Below are positions 33,624-43,504 of a DNA stretch of 46,634 bases, in pieces (the stretch's first letter is position 1; each line of letters begins with the position of its first letter). The DNA is from DASXSB01 sp036506275 (GTDB lineage: Bacteria > Methylomirabilota > Methylomirabilia > Rokubacteriales > CSP1-6): contig DASXSB010000080.1 of the NCBI GenBank assembly GCA_036506275.1, forward strand, positions 1-46,634, read 5' to 3'. A program made the translations under genes and the position numbers. The notes below the pieces were generated by a model, which saw nothing but the letters and a program-made list of their open reading frames with translations, searched no databases and was not told the DNA's origin.

Positions 33624-36600
33624 ATGTTGAAGCGACGACAGGCACCAGGCGGAGGGTTGCCGACACCGCGCACGCGGCAAGAGTGCGCGCTGAGCACCTG
33701 GCTCGCGGGCGCGCTCCTCCTGACGGTCGTTACGTTGCTGTTGCCGACGATCGTCGCCGCCCAGCAGCCTCCGACGACGTCCCTGCTCGTGAAGCTCGTC
33801 CCCGGTCTCTCCATTGCTGAGCAAGCCGCGGTCGTGACTCGTAACGGTGGCATCGAGGTGTCGTCAATTCCCGCGCTGCGTATTCACGTCATCCTCGTCA
33901 CCGTGGAGGAGGCGGCAGCCGCGACCGACCGTTACCGCGCGGACCCCCAGGTCCAGCATGTCGAAGCCAACCGGGTGCGCATCTCGGAGTCCATCCCTTC
34001 CGATCCCCTGTACGCCAGCCAGTGGGCACTACCGAAGATCGGCTGGGATCAAGTATTCGGCGCCGTGACGCCCGTCGGCACCGCGACGGTGGCCATCCTC
34101 GACACCGGCGTGGATGCCCACCATCCGGAGCTCGCCGGCAAAGTGGTTCCCGGTATCTCGATCCTCGACGGCACCAACGGCACCACCGACCCCGCCGGGC
34201 ATGGCACCTGGCTCGCCGGCATCATCGCCGCCAACACGAATACGATTCCCGTGGAGGGTATCGCGGGGGTGGCGTATGCCGGAGTCCAGGTAATGCCGGT
34301 CACCGTACTCGACTCGCACGGCGAGGGTCTGGACAGCGATGTCATCGCAGGCGTCCTCTGGGCGGCCGACCACGGCGCCAACGTCATCCTGATGGCCTTC
34401 AGCAACCCGGGCTTCAGCCAAAATCTTCAGGACGCCATCGACTATGCGTGGAGCCAGGGCGCGGTGGTCGTGGCCGCCGTGGGCAACAACGCCTCCAGCG
34501 ACCCGACGTTCCCGGCCGGGGATCGCGGCGTCATGGGAGTGGCGGCCACGGATCAGTCCGACAATCTCGCCTCGTTCAGCAACGACGGCAAGTCCGTCTT
34601 CATCGCCGCTCCCGGCGTCGACATCCAGACCATCGACCTCGGCGACGCCTACAACGTCATCAGCGGGACGTCGACGTCGGCCGCCATCGTCGCCGGCGCC
34701 GCCGCGCTGATGAAGGCGGTCGATCCAACGCTGACGAACGGCATCATTGTGGGCCGCCTCGCGCGCAACGCGGATCCCGCCGGCACCACGGACCAGACGG
34801 GCAACGGGCGAGTCTTCTTGCCGCGCGCGCTAGCGGATACGAGCACCGACTTCGTGCAGCCGGCGGGGGTTCCGCCGGTGGGCGACGGCGGGCCGCTCGT
34901 GGGTCCGTATCGAGCGGCCGGCAACGCCACCATAAACGGAACCGTCACCAGCAGTATCGGCGGCGCCGGAATTCTCGGAGCTACGGTGCAATGTACCGCT
35001 TCCACCGGCTGTAACGGCACGTTCACGGCCACGACGGGTGCCGGTGGGACTTACTCGCTCCAGGTCAGTTTCGCTGGGAACGGTGCGACCACGGTAACCC
35101 TGACGGTCTCGGCGACGAACTTTGTCTCGCAAACGCGAGCCGTCAACATCCCGGGCAATCAGGCGACGGTCAATAACGTCAATATCTCGCTGACACCGAA
35201 GAGGACGACGAGCACGACGTGGTCTCCGACGTCCGCCACCGTGGCGGCGGGCGGCACCCAAGTCTTCACGATCACAGTGGCGGATACCAATTCCGGTCAG
35301 AAGAGCGCACCGACCGGTACCGTGAGCTTCACATCGAGCGCGGGCGATGGATTTGCTCCGAATCCCTGCACGCTCACGCCGGGAGCAAACTCCTCGACGT
35401 GCTCGGTCACCGTCACCGCTTCCGCCACGAGTGGCGCGCACACCTTGACCGCGAATTACGGGGGAAGTGCGATCCACGCGACGAGCAGCGGTACCGCCAT
35501 CCTCACCCCGAACACCGCGCCCGTTGCCAACAACGATAGCTTCACCACGAACGAGGACACGCCGCTCAATGTCGCATCGCCCGGCGTGCTCGGCAACGAT
35601 ACCGACGCCAACGGCGATACGCTGACGGCAGCGCTGGTCACCGGCCCCTCGCGCGCCGTGAGCTTCACGCTCAATGCGAACGGCTCCTTCGCATACACGC
35701 CTGCCGCGAACTTCAACGGAACCGATACGTTTACGTATCGAGCGAACGATGGAACCGCGAATAGCAACGTGGCCACGGTGACGATCACGGTCACCGCCGT
35801 GAACGACGCGCCCACTGCCGCCGCCCAATCGGTCACTACCGACGAGGACACCGCGAAAATCATTGCTCTCGGCGGGAGCGATATCGACAACATCTCCCTG
35901 ACCTTCAGCATCGTCGCGGGACCCACCCACGGGTCCCTCACCGGGCCTGGCACCGCATCGTGTTCGACCGTCGCCAACGGGACCGGCACCCCAGGCGCGA
36001 ACTGCACCGCGAATGTCACGTACACCCCGAACCCCAACTACAACGGTTCAGATAGCTTCACCTTCCGCGTGAACGATGGCGCCCTCGACAGCACCGCGGC
36101 CAGCGTCTCCATCACTGTCACCGCCGTGAACGACGCCCCCACCGCCGCCGCCCAGTCCGTCACCACCGACGAGGACACGGCGAAGATCATTAGCCTCGGC
36201 GGCAGCGATATCGACAGTCCCTCCCTGACCTTCAGCATCGTGGCGGGACCCACCCATGGATCCCTCACCGGGCCCGGCCCCGCATCGTGCTCGAGCGTCG
36301 CCAACGGCACGGGCACGCCTGGCTCGAACTGCACCGCGAGTGTCACCTACACCCCGAATGCCAACTACAACGGGTCAGACAGCTTCACGTTCAGCGTAAA
36401 CGACGGTGCGCTCAACAGCACGTCGTCGACCGTCTCCATCACCGTCACCGCCGTGAATGACGCACCGACGGCGAGCAGCCAGGCCGTGAGCACCAACGAG
36501 GACACTGCCAAGCCGATCACGCTCAGCGGGGCCGATATCGACAGTCCGAGCCTGACCTTCAGCATCGTTGTCGGCCCCACGCGCGGCGCCCTCGGCGCCA

Positions 36601-39600
36601 TCAGCGCACCGGCATGCTCGCCAGTCACCAACGGGACAGGGACGTCGGGATCCACGTGCACCGCGAGCGTGACCTACACGCCGAACGCCAACGCGAATGG
36701 ATCCGACAGCTTCACGTTCAAGGTGAACGACGGGGCGCTCGACTCCAGCGTGGCGACGGTCTCGATCACGGTGAACCCGCAGAACGACAAGCCCACTGCC
36801 GCGGCCACGCCCGCCAGCCTCAGCGTGAACGAAGACACCGGTGCCACCGTCCAGCTCAGCGGAACGGACACGGAGACGGCGGACGCGGCGCTCACGTTCA
36901 CGATCACGGCGGCGCCGATCCACGGGACGTTGACGAACGGGGCGACGACCCTGGCCACGGGCTCGACGCTCGTCGGTAGCCCGAAGACCGTTACCTACAC
37001 GCCGGCCGGCGACTTTCACGGCTCCGACAGCTTCAAGTTCAAGGTGACGGACACCGGCGATGGTGTTTCGGCCGCGCTCGACTCCGACGAGGTCACCGTA
37101 CCGATTACCGTCAACGCGGTGAACGACAAGCCCATTGCCGCCGCCACGCCGGCGAGCCTCACTCTGAATGAGGACACCAGCGGCACAGTGGAGCTCAGTG
37201 GGACCGACGTGGAGACGGCGGCGGCCGCGCTGACGTTCACGATCACGGCGGCGCCTGCGCACGGCGTGCTCAAGAACGGCGCCACGACGCTGGCGGCGGG
37301 GTCGACCTTTGTCGGCAGCCCCACCACCGTGACCTACACGCCCGCTGCCAACTTCAACGGCTCCGACAGCTTCAAGTTCAAGGTGACGGACACCGGCGAC
37401 GGGGCGTCACCTGCGCTCGATTCCGATGAGGTCACCGTCGCCATCACCATCGCCCCGGTGGACGATGCGCCCGTCGCCAGGAACGATGTCTACACGCTCT
37501 ACGCCGGTACCACGCTCACGGTGGGAGCGCCCGGCGTTCTGGGCAACGACTTCGACATCGACTCCTCGCTCACGGTCGAGGTCACGATGCCGCCGGCGCG
37601 CGGGTCCGTTGCCCTCAACCCGGACGGTTCGTTCACGTACACGCCACCTCCGGATCCGGGTGTCTACTCCTTCAAGTACAAAGTGAGGGAGGTCGACGGC
37701 TGGCTCGAATCGAGCGAGGTGACGGTGACTCTCAACGTGCTGGCGGGGAACGCGAACCCGGTGGCGGTGAACGACGTCTACAGCGTCTTTCAGGACACGC
37801 CGCTCGCCTTCGACGTTCGCCTCAACGACCTCGAGCGCTTCGGCGCTGCCCTCACCGCCGTGGCCGTGAGTCTGCCCGCCTACGGGACGCTGACGCCGCA
37901 GCCTGACGGATCCTTCGTCTACACGCCGGCCAGCGGCTACACCGGGCCCGACACCTTCACGTACACGGTGACGAACGGTACGCTCGTGAGCAACCTGGCG
38001 ATGGTGACGATCTCGGTGTTGCCGACCGGCACCACGCTGATCGCCCGTAACGACGTTGCCACCACGGCCGAGGACACGACCGCGTTCGGCGCCACCGTGC
38101 TCGGCAACGACGACGGCAGCCCCACCGCTGCCGCGCTCGTCACGGCGCCGCTACACGCCGCGAGCTTCACCTTCAATCCGGACGGGACGTTCCAGTACGA
38201 GCCGGCGCCCAACTACTTCGGGCCCGATAGCTTTACGTATCGGGACGCGACGGCATCGCAGTTCAGCAACGTCGCGATGGTGACGCTGACGGTGACCGCG
38301 GTGAACGACCCGCCGGTCGCCGAGAGCCAGAGCGTCACCACCAAGGAGGAGACGGCGAAGCAGATCACATTGCGCGCCGCCGACATCGATAGCTCCAGCC
38401 TCACGTTCAGCGTCGCCACCGCGCCGGCGCACGGGTCACTGGGCGCGATCAGCGCTCCGAGCTGCGTGGCGGACGATCAAGGCTCGATGTGCACGGCGAC
38501 GGTCACGTATACGCCGGCCGCGGACTACTTCGGGCCCGACAGCTTCACGTTCAAGGCGAAGGACGCCACCGCTTACTCGGCGGCGGCGAGCGTCTCCATC
38601 ACCGTGCAGCCGGTCAACGATCCGCCGACGTTCGACGCGATCGCCGACCAGACCGTCAACGAGGACGCGCCGCTCCAGACCGTGAGCATCACCGGCGTCG
38701 CCGCGGGACCCGCGAACGAGAGCACCCAGACCGTGACGTTCACGGCGACGTCAAGTGATACGACGATCGTCCCCAATCCCACGATCACCGGCACGGGGGC
38801 GACGCGCAGTCTCAGCTATCAGCCGGTCGCGGATGCCAACGGCGAGGTCACCATCACCGTCACCGCCAAGGACGACGGCGGGACGGATTACGGCGGCAAC
38901 GATACGTTCATCCGCACGTTCAAGATCACCGTGAGGCCGGTGAACGACCCGCCGACGCTCGACATGATCGCCAACCAGGTCGTGAATGAAGACGCGCCGC
39001 CGCAGAACGTGCCGATCACCGGTGTGTCCGCGGGCCCGGCGAACGAGAGCGGGCAGACGGTCACGGTCACGGCGATGTCGAGCAACACCGCGATCGTGCC
39101 GCATCCCGTCGTCTCGGGCTCTGGCCCCACGCGGACGCTGACCTATCAGCCGGCTGCGAACGCCAATGGCGTCGTCACGATCACGGTGACGGCCAAGGAC
39201 AACGGCGGTACCGCGTACGGCGGCGTCGACACCGCAATGCGGATGTTCACGATCACCGTCAATGCCGTGAACGATCCGCCGTCCTTCGCGAAGGGTGCTG
39301 ACCAGACGGTTCTCGAGGACGCCGGGCCCCAGACAGTCACGGGGTGGGCCACCAACATCAGCGCGGGGCCGGCGAACGAGTCGACGCAGACGGTGAGCTT
39401 CCTGGTGAGCAACAACAACAGCGCGCTCTTCTCGGCGCAGCCCGCGATCTCGGGCAACGGCACCCTTACGTACACGCCCGCTCCTGATGCCAATGGACAG
39501 GCGACAGTCACGGTACGGGCGCAGGACGACGGTGGCACGGCCTACGGGGGCGTGGACACGAGCGCTCCGCAGTACTTCACGATCACCGTCACCGCCGTGA

Positions 39601-41765
39601 ACGACGCTCCGAGCTTCACCAAAGGTGCCGATCAGACTGTTAAAGAAGACTACGGTTCGCAGACCGTGCCGAACTGGGCGACGGCCATCAGCGCAGGACC
39701 ACCCGATGAAGCGACACAGCTGCTGACCTTCATCGTCACGAACGACAACAATGCCCTGTTCTCCGTGCAGCCGGCCATCGACGCCAGCGGTACGTTGACG
39801 TACACGCCGGCGCCGAATGCCAACGGCTTCGCCACGGTGACGGTGCAGATCCACGATAACGGTGGGACCGCGAACAGAGGCGTGGACACGAGCGTGGCTC
39901 AGACGTTCAAGATCACGGTGACCGAGGTGAACGACGAGCCGACCGCGGCGACCAAGTCGTTCTCGACCGCGGAGGACATGGCGCTCACGATCACGGCGGC
40001 CCAAATCCTCGCCGGCGCCTCGGCCGGCCCCGCCAACGAGAGCGGTCAAGTTTTGACGGTGGTCGCCGTCACCCAGGCAGCTCATGGGACGGTCGTCTTG
40101 AATGCCGACCAGAGCATCACGTATACGCCGGCGCCGGAGTACAACGGCCCCGACAGCTTCACGTATACGATCCGGGACAACGGAACGACGAACGGGGTAG
40201 AAGACTTCAAGACGGCAATCGCCACCATCTCCATGACGGTGACCGAGGTGAACGATCCGCCCGTGGCGGCTGACGACAGCGTGACGACGGCGGAGGACAC
40301 GCCGCTCGTCTTCGACGCGGCCAATTTGCTCGCGAACGATTCCAAGGGTCCTGCGAACGAGAGCAGTCAGATTCTGACGGTGACTGCGGTTACGGCTACG
40401 GGGAATACCCACGGGATGGTCAGCCTCGCTGGTGGGCGCGTGTATTACACGCCGGCGCTGAACTACAACGGGCCGGCGAGCTTCCGGTACACGGTGTGCG
40501 ACAACGGAACGACGAACGGTAACCCGGACCCCCAGTGCGCTTACGGAAATGTGTTCGTGAGCGTTACGTCCGTGAATGATGCACCGACAGTGCAGGCGGC
40601 GCCGACGACGCAACTAGTTCAGTACAGCGACGCCATCGCCCCGGTCGTCTTCACCGCGGGCGATGTCGACAGCGCCGGGACGACGCTCACGGCGACAACC
40701 TCGTGGAAGCTTTCGAGCGCGGCGTCATGGACGGCCGGTTTGCCGGCGGGGTTGACGCTTGCCGAGACGAGCACGGCGACGAATGGTCGTAGCTGGACGG
40801 TCTCTGGAAACGCGTTCGTAGCGCCCGCGACGTACCTCGTCCGCGTGACGGTCACCGACGACTTCGGGGCGGCGGGGTTCGCGGACGCGACGATCGACGT
40901 GAAGCCCGAGGATGCGCGCGCCACGTATACCGGCGCGATGCTCGTCTGGACTACGTCGGCGTCCTCCGGACAGGCGGTGGTCCCGCTCCGTGCGACGATC
41001 CAGGACATCACGGCGGTGACGGGCGATCCCGCCACCGATTCGAACCCCGGCGATATCAGGAACGCCGTGGTCCGATTCTTCAACCGCGACACCAACGCGA
41101 CGCTCTCGAACTGCGACAACCTTCCGATCGCCCTCCTCAGCGGCGATCCCAAGGTTGGTACCGCGGCCTGTAACTGGGCGGCGGACATTGGCAATGGCGA
41201 TTCCTTGCAGTACACCGTCGGGATCGAAGTGAAGGGCTACTACGCGCGCAATGATGTGGCTGACGTAGGTGTGGTGACGGTCTCAAAGCCGTTGCCGAAC
41301 TTCATCACGGGCGGCGGCTACCTGGTTATGAACGGTTCGGCCGGGCAGATCGCGGGCGCGCCGGGCAGCAAGACGAACTTCGGCTTCAACGTGAAGTACA
41401 ACCGGAACCTCACGAACCAGCAGGGCCAGGCGAACATCATCGTGAGGTCGAACGGGCGCGTGTACCAGATCAAGAGCAACGCCACCGACACGCTTGGGGT
41501 GCTCGCGAATCCCGACAACACCGGCAAGGCGGAGTTCACGGCGAAGGCGAACATCACCGACGTGACGAACCCGGCGAACCCCGTCTCGATGGGCGGAAAC
41601 TTCAGCCTGCGCCTGTCGCTCACGGACAAGGGCGAGCCCGGAACGGCGGATACGATCGCAATCTCCGTCTATGCGGCCAACGGAACCCTCTGGTACTCGA
41701 GCTCCTGGACCGGGGCAGCAACCCTCGAGCAGCTGCTGGGAGGCGGCAACCTCTCGGTCCACTAA
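33624..41765 (+). CDS. Giant secreted subtilisin-like protease with tandem cadherin-like Ig repeats
   Basis: A ~2,713-residue exported protein. A signal peptide ends near VAAQ (residue ~46). An inhibitor-I9-like propeptide follows (SLLVKLVPGLSIAEQAA). The S8 peptidase domain has Asp160 (AILDTGVD), His193 (AGHGTW) and Ser350 (SGTSTSA, where GTSMA is usual). Next come a carboxypeptidase-regulatory-like domain (INGTVTSSIGGAGILGATVQ) and an Ig-like domain. Then about 16 cadherin-like repeats of 90-113 residues, each ending near TVTAVNDAP, fill residues ~640-2350. The C-terminus has an FITGGGYLVMNG domain. No sorting motif is recognised. In-frame ATG 33591 is an alternative start. Role: probably surface adhesion or processing of extracellular polymer, by inference. 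Confidence 0.88.
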   Translation: MLKRRQAPGGGLPTPRTRQECALSTWLAGALLLTVVTLLLPTIVAAQQPPTTSLLVKLVPGLSIAEQAAVVTRNGGIEVSSIPALRIHVILVTVEEAAAATDRYRADPQVQHVEANRVRISESIPSDPLYASQWALPKIGWDQVFGAVTPVGTATVAILDTGVDAHHPELAGKVVPGISILDGTNGTTDPAGHGTWLAGIIAANTNTIPVEGIAGVAYAGVQVMPVTVLDSHGEGLDSDVIAGVLWAADHGANVILMAFSNPGFSQNLQDAIDYAWSQGAVVVAAVGNNASSDPTFPAGDRGVMGVAATDQSDNLASFSNDGKSVFIAAPGVDIQTIDLGDAYNVISGTSTSAAIVAGAAALMKAVDPTLTNGIIVGRLARNADPAGTTDQTGNGRVFLPRALADTSTDFVQPAGVPPVGDGGPLVGPYRAAGNATINGTVTSSIGGAGILGATVQCTASTGCNGTFTATTGAGGTYSLQVSFAGNGATTVTLTVSATNFVSQTRAVNIPGNQATVNNVNISLTPKRTTSTTWSPTSATVAAGGTQVFTITVADTNSGQKSAPTGTVSFTSSAGDGFAPNPCTLTPGANSSTCSVTVTASATSGAHTLTANYGGSAIHATSSGTAILTPNTAPVANNDSFTTNEDTPLNVASPGVLGNDTDANGDTLTAALVTGPSRAVSFTLNANGSFAYTPAANFNGTDTFTYRANDGTANSNVATVTITVTAVNDAPTAAAQSVTTDEDTAKIIALGGSDIDNISLTFSIVAGPTHGSLTGPGTASCSTVANGTGTPGANCTANVTYTPNPNYNGSDSFTFRVNDGALDSTAASVSITVTAVNDAPTAAAQSVTTDEDTAKIISLGGSDIDSPSLTFSIVAGPTHGSLTGPGPASCSSVANGTGTPGSNCTASVTYTPNANYNGSDSFTFSVNDGALNSTSSTVSITVTAVNDAPTASSQAVSTNEDTAKPITLSGADIDSPSLTFSIVVGPTRGALGAISAPACSPVTNGTGTSGSTCTASVTYTPNANANGSDSFTFKVNDGALDSSVATVSITVNPQNDKPTAAATPASLSVNEDTGATVQLSGTDTETADAALTFTITAAPIHGTLTNGATTLATGSTLVGSPKTVTYTPAGDFHGSDSFKFKVTDTGDGVSAALDSDEVTVPITVNAVNDKPIAAATPASLTLNEDTSGTVELSGTDVETAAAALTFTITAAPAHGVLKNGATTLAAGSTFVGSPTTVTYTPAANFNGSDSFKFKVTDTGDGASPALDSDEVTVAITIAPVDDAPVARNDVYTLYAGTTLTVGAPGVLGNDFDIDSSLTVEVTMPPARGSVALNPDGSFTYTPPPDPGVYSFKYKVREVDGWLESSEVTVTLNVLAGNANPVAVNDVYSVFQDTPLAFDVRLNDLERFGAALTAVAVSLPAYGTLTPQPDGSFVYTPASGYTGPDTFTYTVTNGTLVSNLAMVTISVLPTGTTLIARNDVATTAEDTTAFGATVLGNDDGSPTAAALVTAPLHAASFTFNPDGTFQYEPAPNYFGPDSFTYRDATASQFSNVAMVTLTVTAVNDPPVAESQSVTTKEETAKQITLRAADIDSSSLTFSVATAPAHGSLGAISAPSCVADDQGSMCTATVTYTPAADYFGPDSFTFKAKDATAYSAAASVSITVQPVNDPPTFDAIADQTVNEDAPLQTVSITGVAAGPANESTQTVTFTATSSDTTIVPNPTITGTGATRSLSYQPVADANGEVTITVTAKDDGGTDYGGNDTFIRTFKITVRPVNDPPTLDMIANQVVNEDAPPQNVPITGVSAGPANESGQTVTVTAMSSNTAIVPHPVVSGSGPTRTLTYQPAANANGVVTITVTAKDNGGTAYGGVDTAMRMFTITVNAVNDPPSFAKGADQTVLEDAGPQTVTGWATNISAGPANESTQTVSFLVSNNNSALFSAQPAISGNGTLTYTPAPDANGQATVTVRAQDDGGTAYGGVDTSAPQYFTITVTAVNDAPSFTKGADQTVKEDYGSQTVPNWATAISAGPPDEATQLLTFIVTNDNNALFSVQPAIDASGTLTYTPAPNANGFATVTVQIHDNGGTANRGVDTSVAQTFKITVTEVNDEPTAATKSFSTAEDMALTITAAQILAGASAGPANESGQVLTVVAVTQAAHGTVVLNADQSITYTPAPEYNGPDSFTYTIRDNGTTNGVEDFKTAIATISMTVTEVNDPPVAADDSVTTAEDTPLVFDAANLLANDSKGPANESSQILTVTAVTATGNTHGMVSLAGGRVYYTPALNYNGPASFRYTVCDNGTTNGNPDPQCAYGNVFVSVTSVNDAPTVQAAPTTQLVQYSDAIAPVVFTAGDVDSAGTTLTATTSWKLSSAASWTAGLPAGLTLAETSTATNGRSWTVSGNAFVAPATYLVRVTVTDDFGAAGFADATIDVKPEDARATYTGAMLVWTTSASSGQAVVPLRATIQDITAVTGDPATDSNPGDIRNAVVRFFNRDTNATLSNCDNLPIALLSGDPKVGTAACNWAADIGNGDSLQYTVGIEVKGYYARNDVADVGVVTVSKPLPNFITGGGYLVMNGSAGQIAGAPGSKTNFGFNVKYNRNLTNQQGQANIIVRSNGRVYQIKSNATDTLGVLANPDNTGKAEFTAKANITDVTNPANPVSMGGNFSLRLSLTDKGEPGTADTIAISVYAANGTLWYSSSWTGAATLEQLLGGGNLSVH
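35814..37472 (+). repeat. Exact-period internal DNA duplications in the giant protein gene
   Basis: Three consecutive repeat units start at 35814, 36141 and 36468 and each is exactly 327 bp (109 codons). The next two start at 36795 and 37134 and each is exactly 339 bp (113 codons). The first two units are nearly identical in DNA, for example around ACCGACGAGGACAC. This indicates recent tandem duplication of two different parent modules; the other domains are more diverged. Confidence 0.8.
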
Positions 41766-41783
41766 TTCCTGAGGCGGGAAGCG

Positions 41784-41832
41784 CTCCTCGCGGATCGGCG
41801 GTATCCTCCGACAATCGCTGATCCGCGAGGAG
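41784..41832 (+). promoter_or_regulatory. Inverted repeat covering the ribosome binding site of the MR/MLE gene
   Basis: CTCCTCGCGGATC (41784-41796) is the exact complement of GATCCGCGAGGAG (41820-41832), a 13-bp perfect stem with a 23-base loop. The 3' arm contains the GAGGAG of the ribosome binding site for GTG 41840, so the folded mRNA would hide it. It also lies just after the stop of the giant gene and could be a terminator lacking a T-run. Confidence 0.65.
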
Positions 41833-41839
41833 GCGACGC

Positions 41840-42922
41840 GTGAAGATCACCGCCATCGAGATCCATCGCCTGTCCGTGCCGCTGCCCCGTCCTGTCCGCA
41901 CCGCCATCCACAACTACACGCACGCCGATACGGTCGTCGTCGAGATGCGAACGGACGCCGGCGCCGTCGGCGCCGGCTATTGCTTCGCGTTCGGCTCCAC
42001 CCGGGCGCGGGCGCTGGCCGCCCTCGTCGAGGATCTCCTGCCGTTCTACGAGGGGCGTGATCCGTCCGCGGTCGTCGCCCACTTCGAGGCGGCGTGGCGC
42101 GGGATCAATTTCATCGGTCACGCCGGGGTGTCGATGATGGCGCTGTCCGCGCTCGACACCGCGTGCTGGGATCTGGCCGCGCGCGCGGCGGACCTCCCGC
42201 TCTATCGCTATCTCGGCGGTGATCGCGCCCGCGTGCCCGCCTACGCGTCGTCGGGTCTGTGGATCGACTACACGGTGGACGAGCTCCTGGCCGAGGCGGA
42301 GCGATTCCGCGCGCACGGGCACCGCGCCATGAAGCTTCGCGTGGGACGCGCGGACGGTCGGGAAGACATCGACCGCGTGCGCCGCGTGCGCGAAGCCGTG
42401 GGCGCGGGCATCCGGCTGCTCGTCGACGTCAATCAGGGCTGGGACGAACCCACGGCGATCCGCATGGGGCGGGAGCTCGAGGCCTTCGACCTCTACTGGA
42501 TCGAGGAGCCGTTGCCCTACGAGGACCTGGAGGGCTGTGCCCGCGTGGCGGCCGCGCTCACCACGCGCATCGCCACCGGCGAGACGGAGTACGGCAGCCT
42601 CGGCATGAAGCGCCACCTCGACGTCCGCGCCGCCGACGTGCTGATGCCGGACCTCCAACGCATGGGCGGCATCACCGAATACCGGCGAGCCGCCGAGCTC
42701 TGTCACGCCTATCACCAGCCCGTGTCGTCGCACCTGTTCATGGAAGCCTCGTGTCACGTGCTGGCGGCCGCTCCGAACGCGCTCATCCTGGAGCACATGA
42801 ACTGGTGGCAAGAGCTCTTCACGGAGCCGCTCGCCGTCGACGACGGATGCGTGGTCGTCCCTGATCGCCCCGGTCTCGGCGTCGAGCTCGCTCCGCGCGC
42901 GCTCCAGCGCTTTCGCGCCTGA
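41840..42922 (+). CDS. Mandelate racemase/muconate lactonizing enzyme family protein (enolase superfamily)
   Basis: A 360-residue enzyme that abstracts a proton alpha to a carboxylate. It has the N-terminal capping domain (MKITAIEIHRLSVPLPRPVR) and the barrel with MKLRVGRADG, metal ligands Asp196 (DVNQGW), Glu222 (IEEPLPYED) and a third acid in ATGETEYGS, and histidine in SSHLFMEASCH. The KxR form and the late histidine fit the mandelate racemase/sugar acid dehydratase subgroup. The substrate is not predictable. GTG start with a GAGGAGG site, which is part of an inverted repeat. Confidence 0.88.
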   Translation: MKITAIEIHRLSVPLPRPVRTAIHNYTHADTVVVEMRTDAGAVGAGYCFAFGSTRARALAALVEDLLPFYEGRDPSAVVAHFEAAWRGINFIGHAGVSMMALSALDTACWDLAARAADLPLYRYLGGDRARVPAYASSGLWIDYTVDELLAEAERFRAHGHRAMKLRVGRADGREDIDRVRRVREAVGAGIRLLVDVNQGWDEPTAIRMGRELEAFDLYWIEEPLPYEDLEGCARVAAALTTRIATGETEYGSLGMKRHLDVRAADVLMPDLQRMGGITEYRRAAELCHAYHQPVSSHLFMEASCHVLAAAPNALILEHMNWWQELFTEPLAVDDGCVVVPDRPGLGVELAPRALQRFRA

Positions 42923-42923
42923 C

Positions 42924-42949
42924 GCTTCGCTGGCAGAGCTTCGCTGGCA
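42924..42949. repeat. Short tandem repeat after the MR/MLE gene
   Basis: GCTTCGCTGGCA occurs twice (42924-42935 and 42938-42949) with a 14-base period, directly after the MR/MLE stop codon. It is too short to suggest a function. Confidence 0.6.
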
Positions 42950-42997
42950 CAGCCGTTGCTCCAGCCAATCTAGGACAGTCTGAAAGGAGCCTCGGCC

Positions 42998-43450
42998 ATG
43001 ACGAAGCTCAGCGTAATGCTCACGACAGCGGCGGTGCTCGCGCTTCCGCTGGCGCCGGCCGCGTTCGCCGGCGACACGAAGGCGCCGGCGTCCAAAGACG
43101 CGGTGCGTTCACACCCCGGCGGTCTCATCGAGAGCAAGTGGCTCATGGGCAGCCCCGTGCGCAACGCGGACGGGCAGGACATGGGGAAGATCGAAGAGGT
43201 CTGGCTCGATCCGAAGAACGGTCATATCAAGGAAGTCGTGATCGGGCTCGGTGGCTTCCTCGGTATCGGCGACAAGCACAAGCTGGTGCAGTGGAAGGAT
43301 CTGAACGTGGCGTGGAAGGACCAGAAGCTGCTCGTGGTCATGGACCAGAACACGCTCCGCGACGCCCCTCGTCACGACATGGCGAACGCGCGCGGGGCCC
43401 GTCGCTCCAGTCCCGCCGCCGGCACCAAGCGCGAGGCGCCCGGCGGATAG
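42998..43450 (+). CDS. Exported PRC-barrel domain protein
   Basis: A 150-residue protein with a Sec signal (MLTTAAVLALPLAPAAFA) and a PRC-barrel domain: SKWLMGSPVRNADGQDMGKI, EEVWLDPKNGHIKEVVIGLG and GDKHKLVQWKDLNV. The C-terminal tail is basic and probably disordered. An AAAGGAG site lies before ATG 42998. PRC-barrel proteins of this exported type are common near stress genes, with no defined activity. Confidence 0.85.
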   Translation: MTKLSVMLTTAAVLALPLAPAAFAGDTKAPASKDAVRSHPGGLIESKWLMGSPVRNADGQDMGKIEEVWLDPKNGHIKEVVIGLGGFLGIGDKHKLVQWKDLNVAWKDQKLLVVMDQNTLRDAPRHDMANARGARRSSPAAGTKREAPGG

Positions 43451-43504
43451 TCGCCCGCTCGCTCGCGGCGTCGTCGGCTCGGGCCGCGCGTGACGCGTCC
43501 TCGC

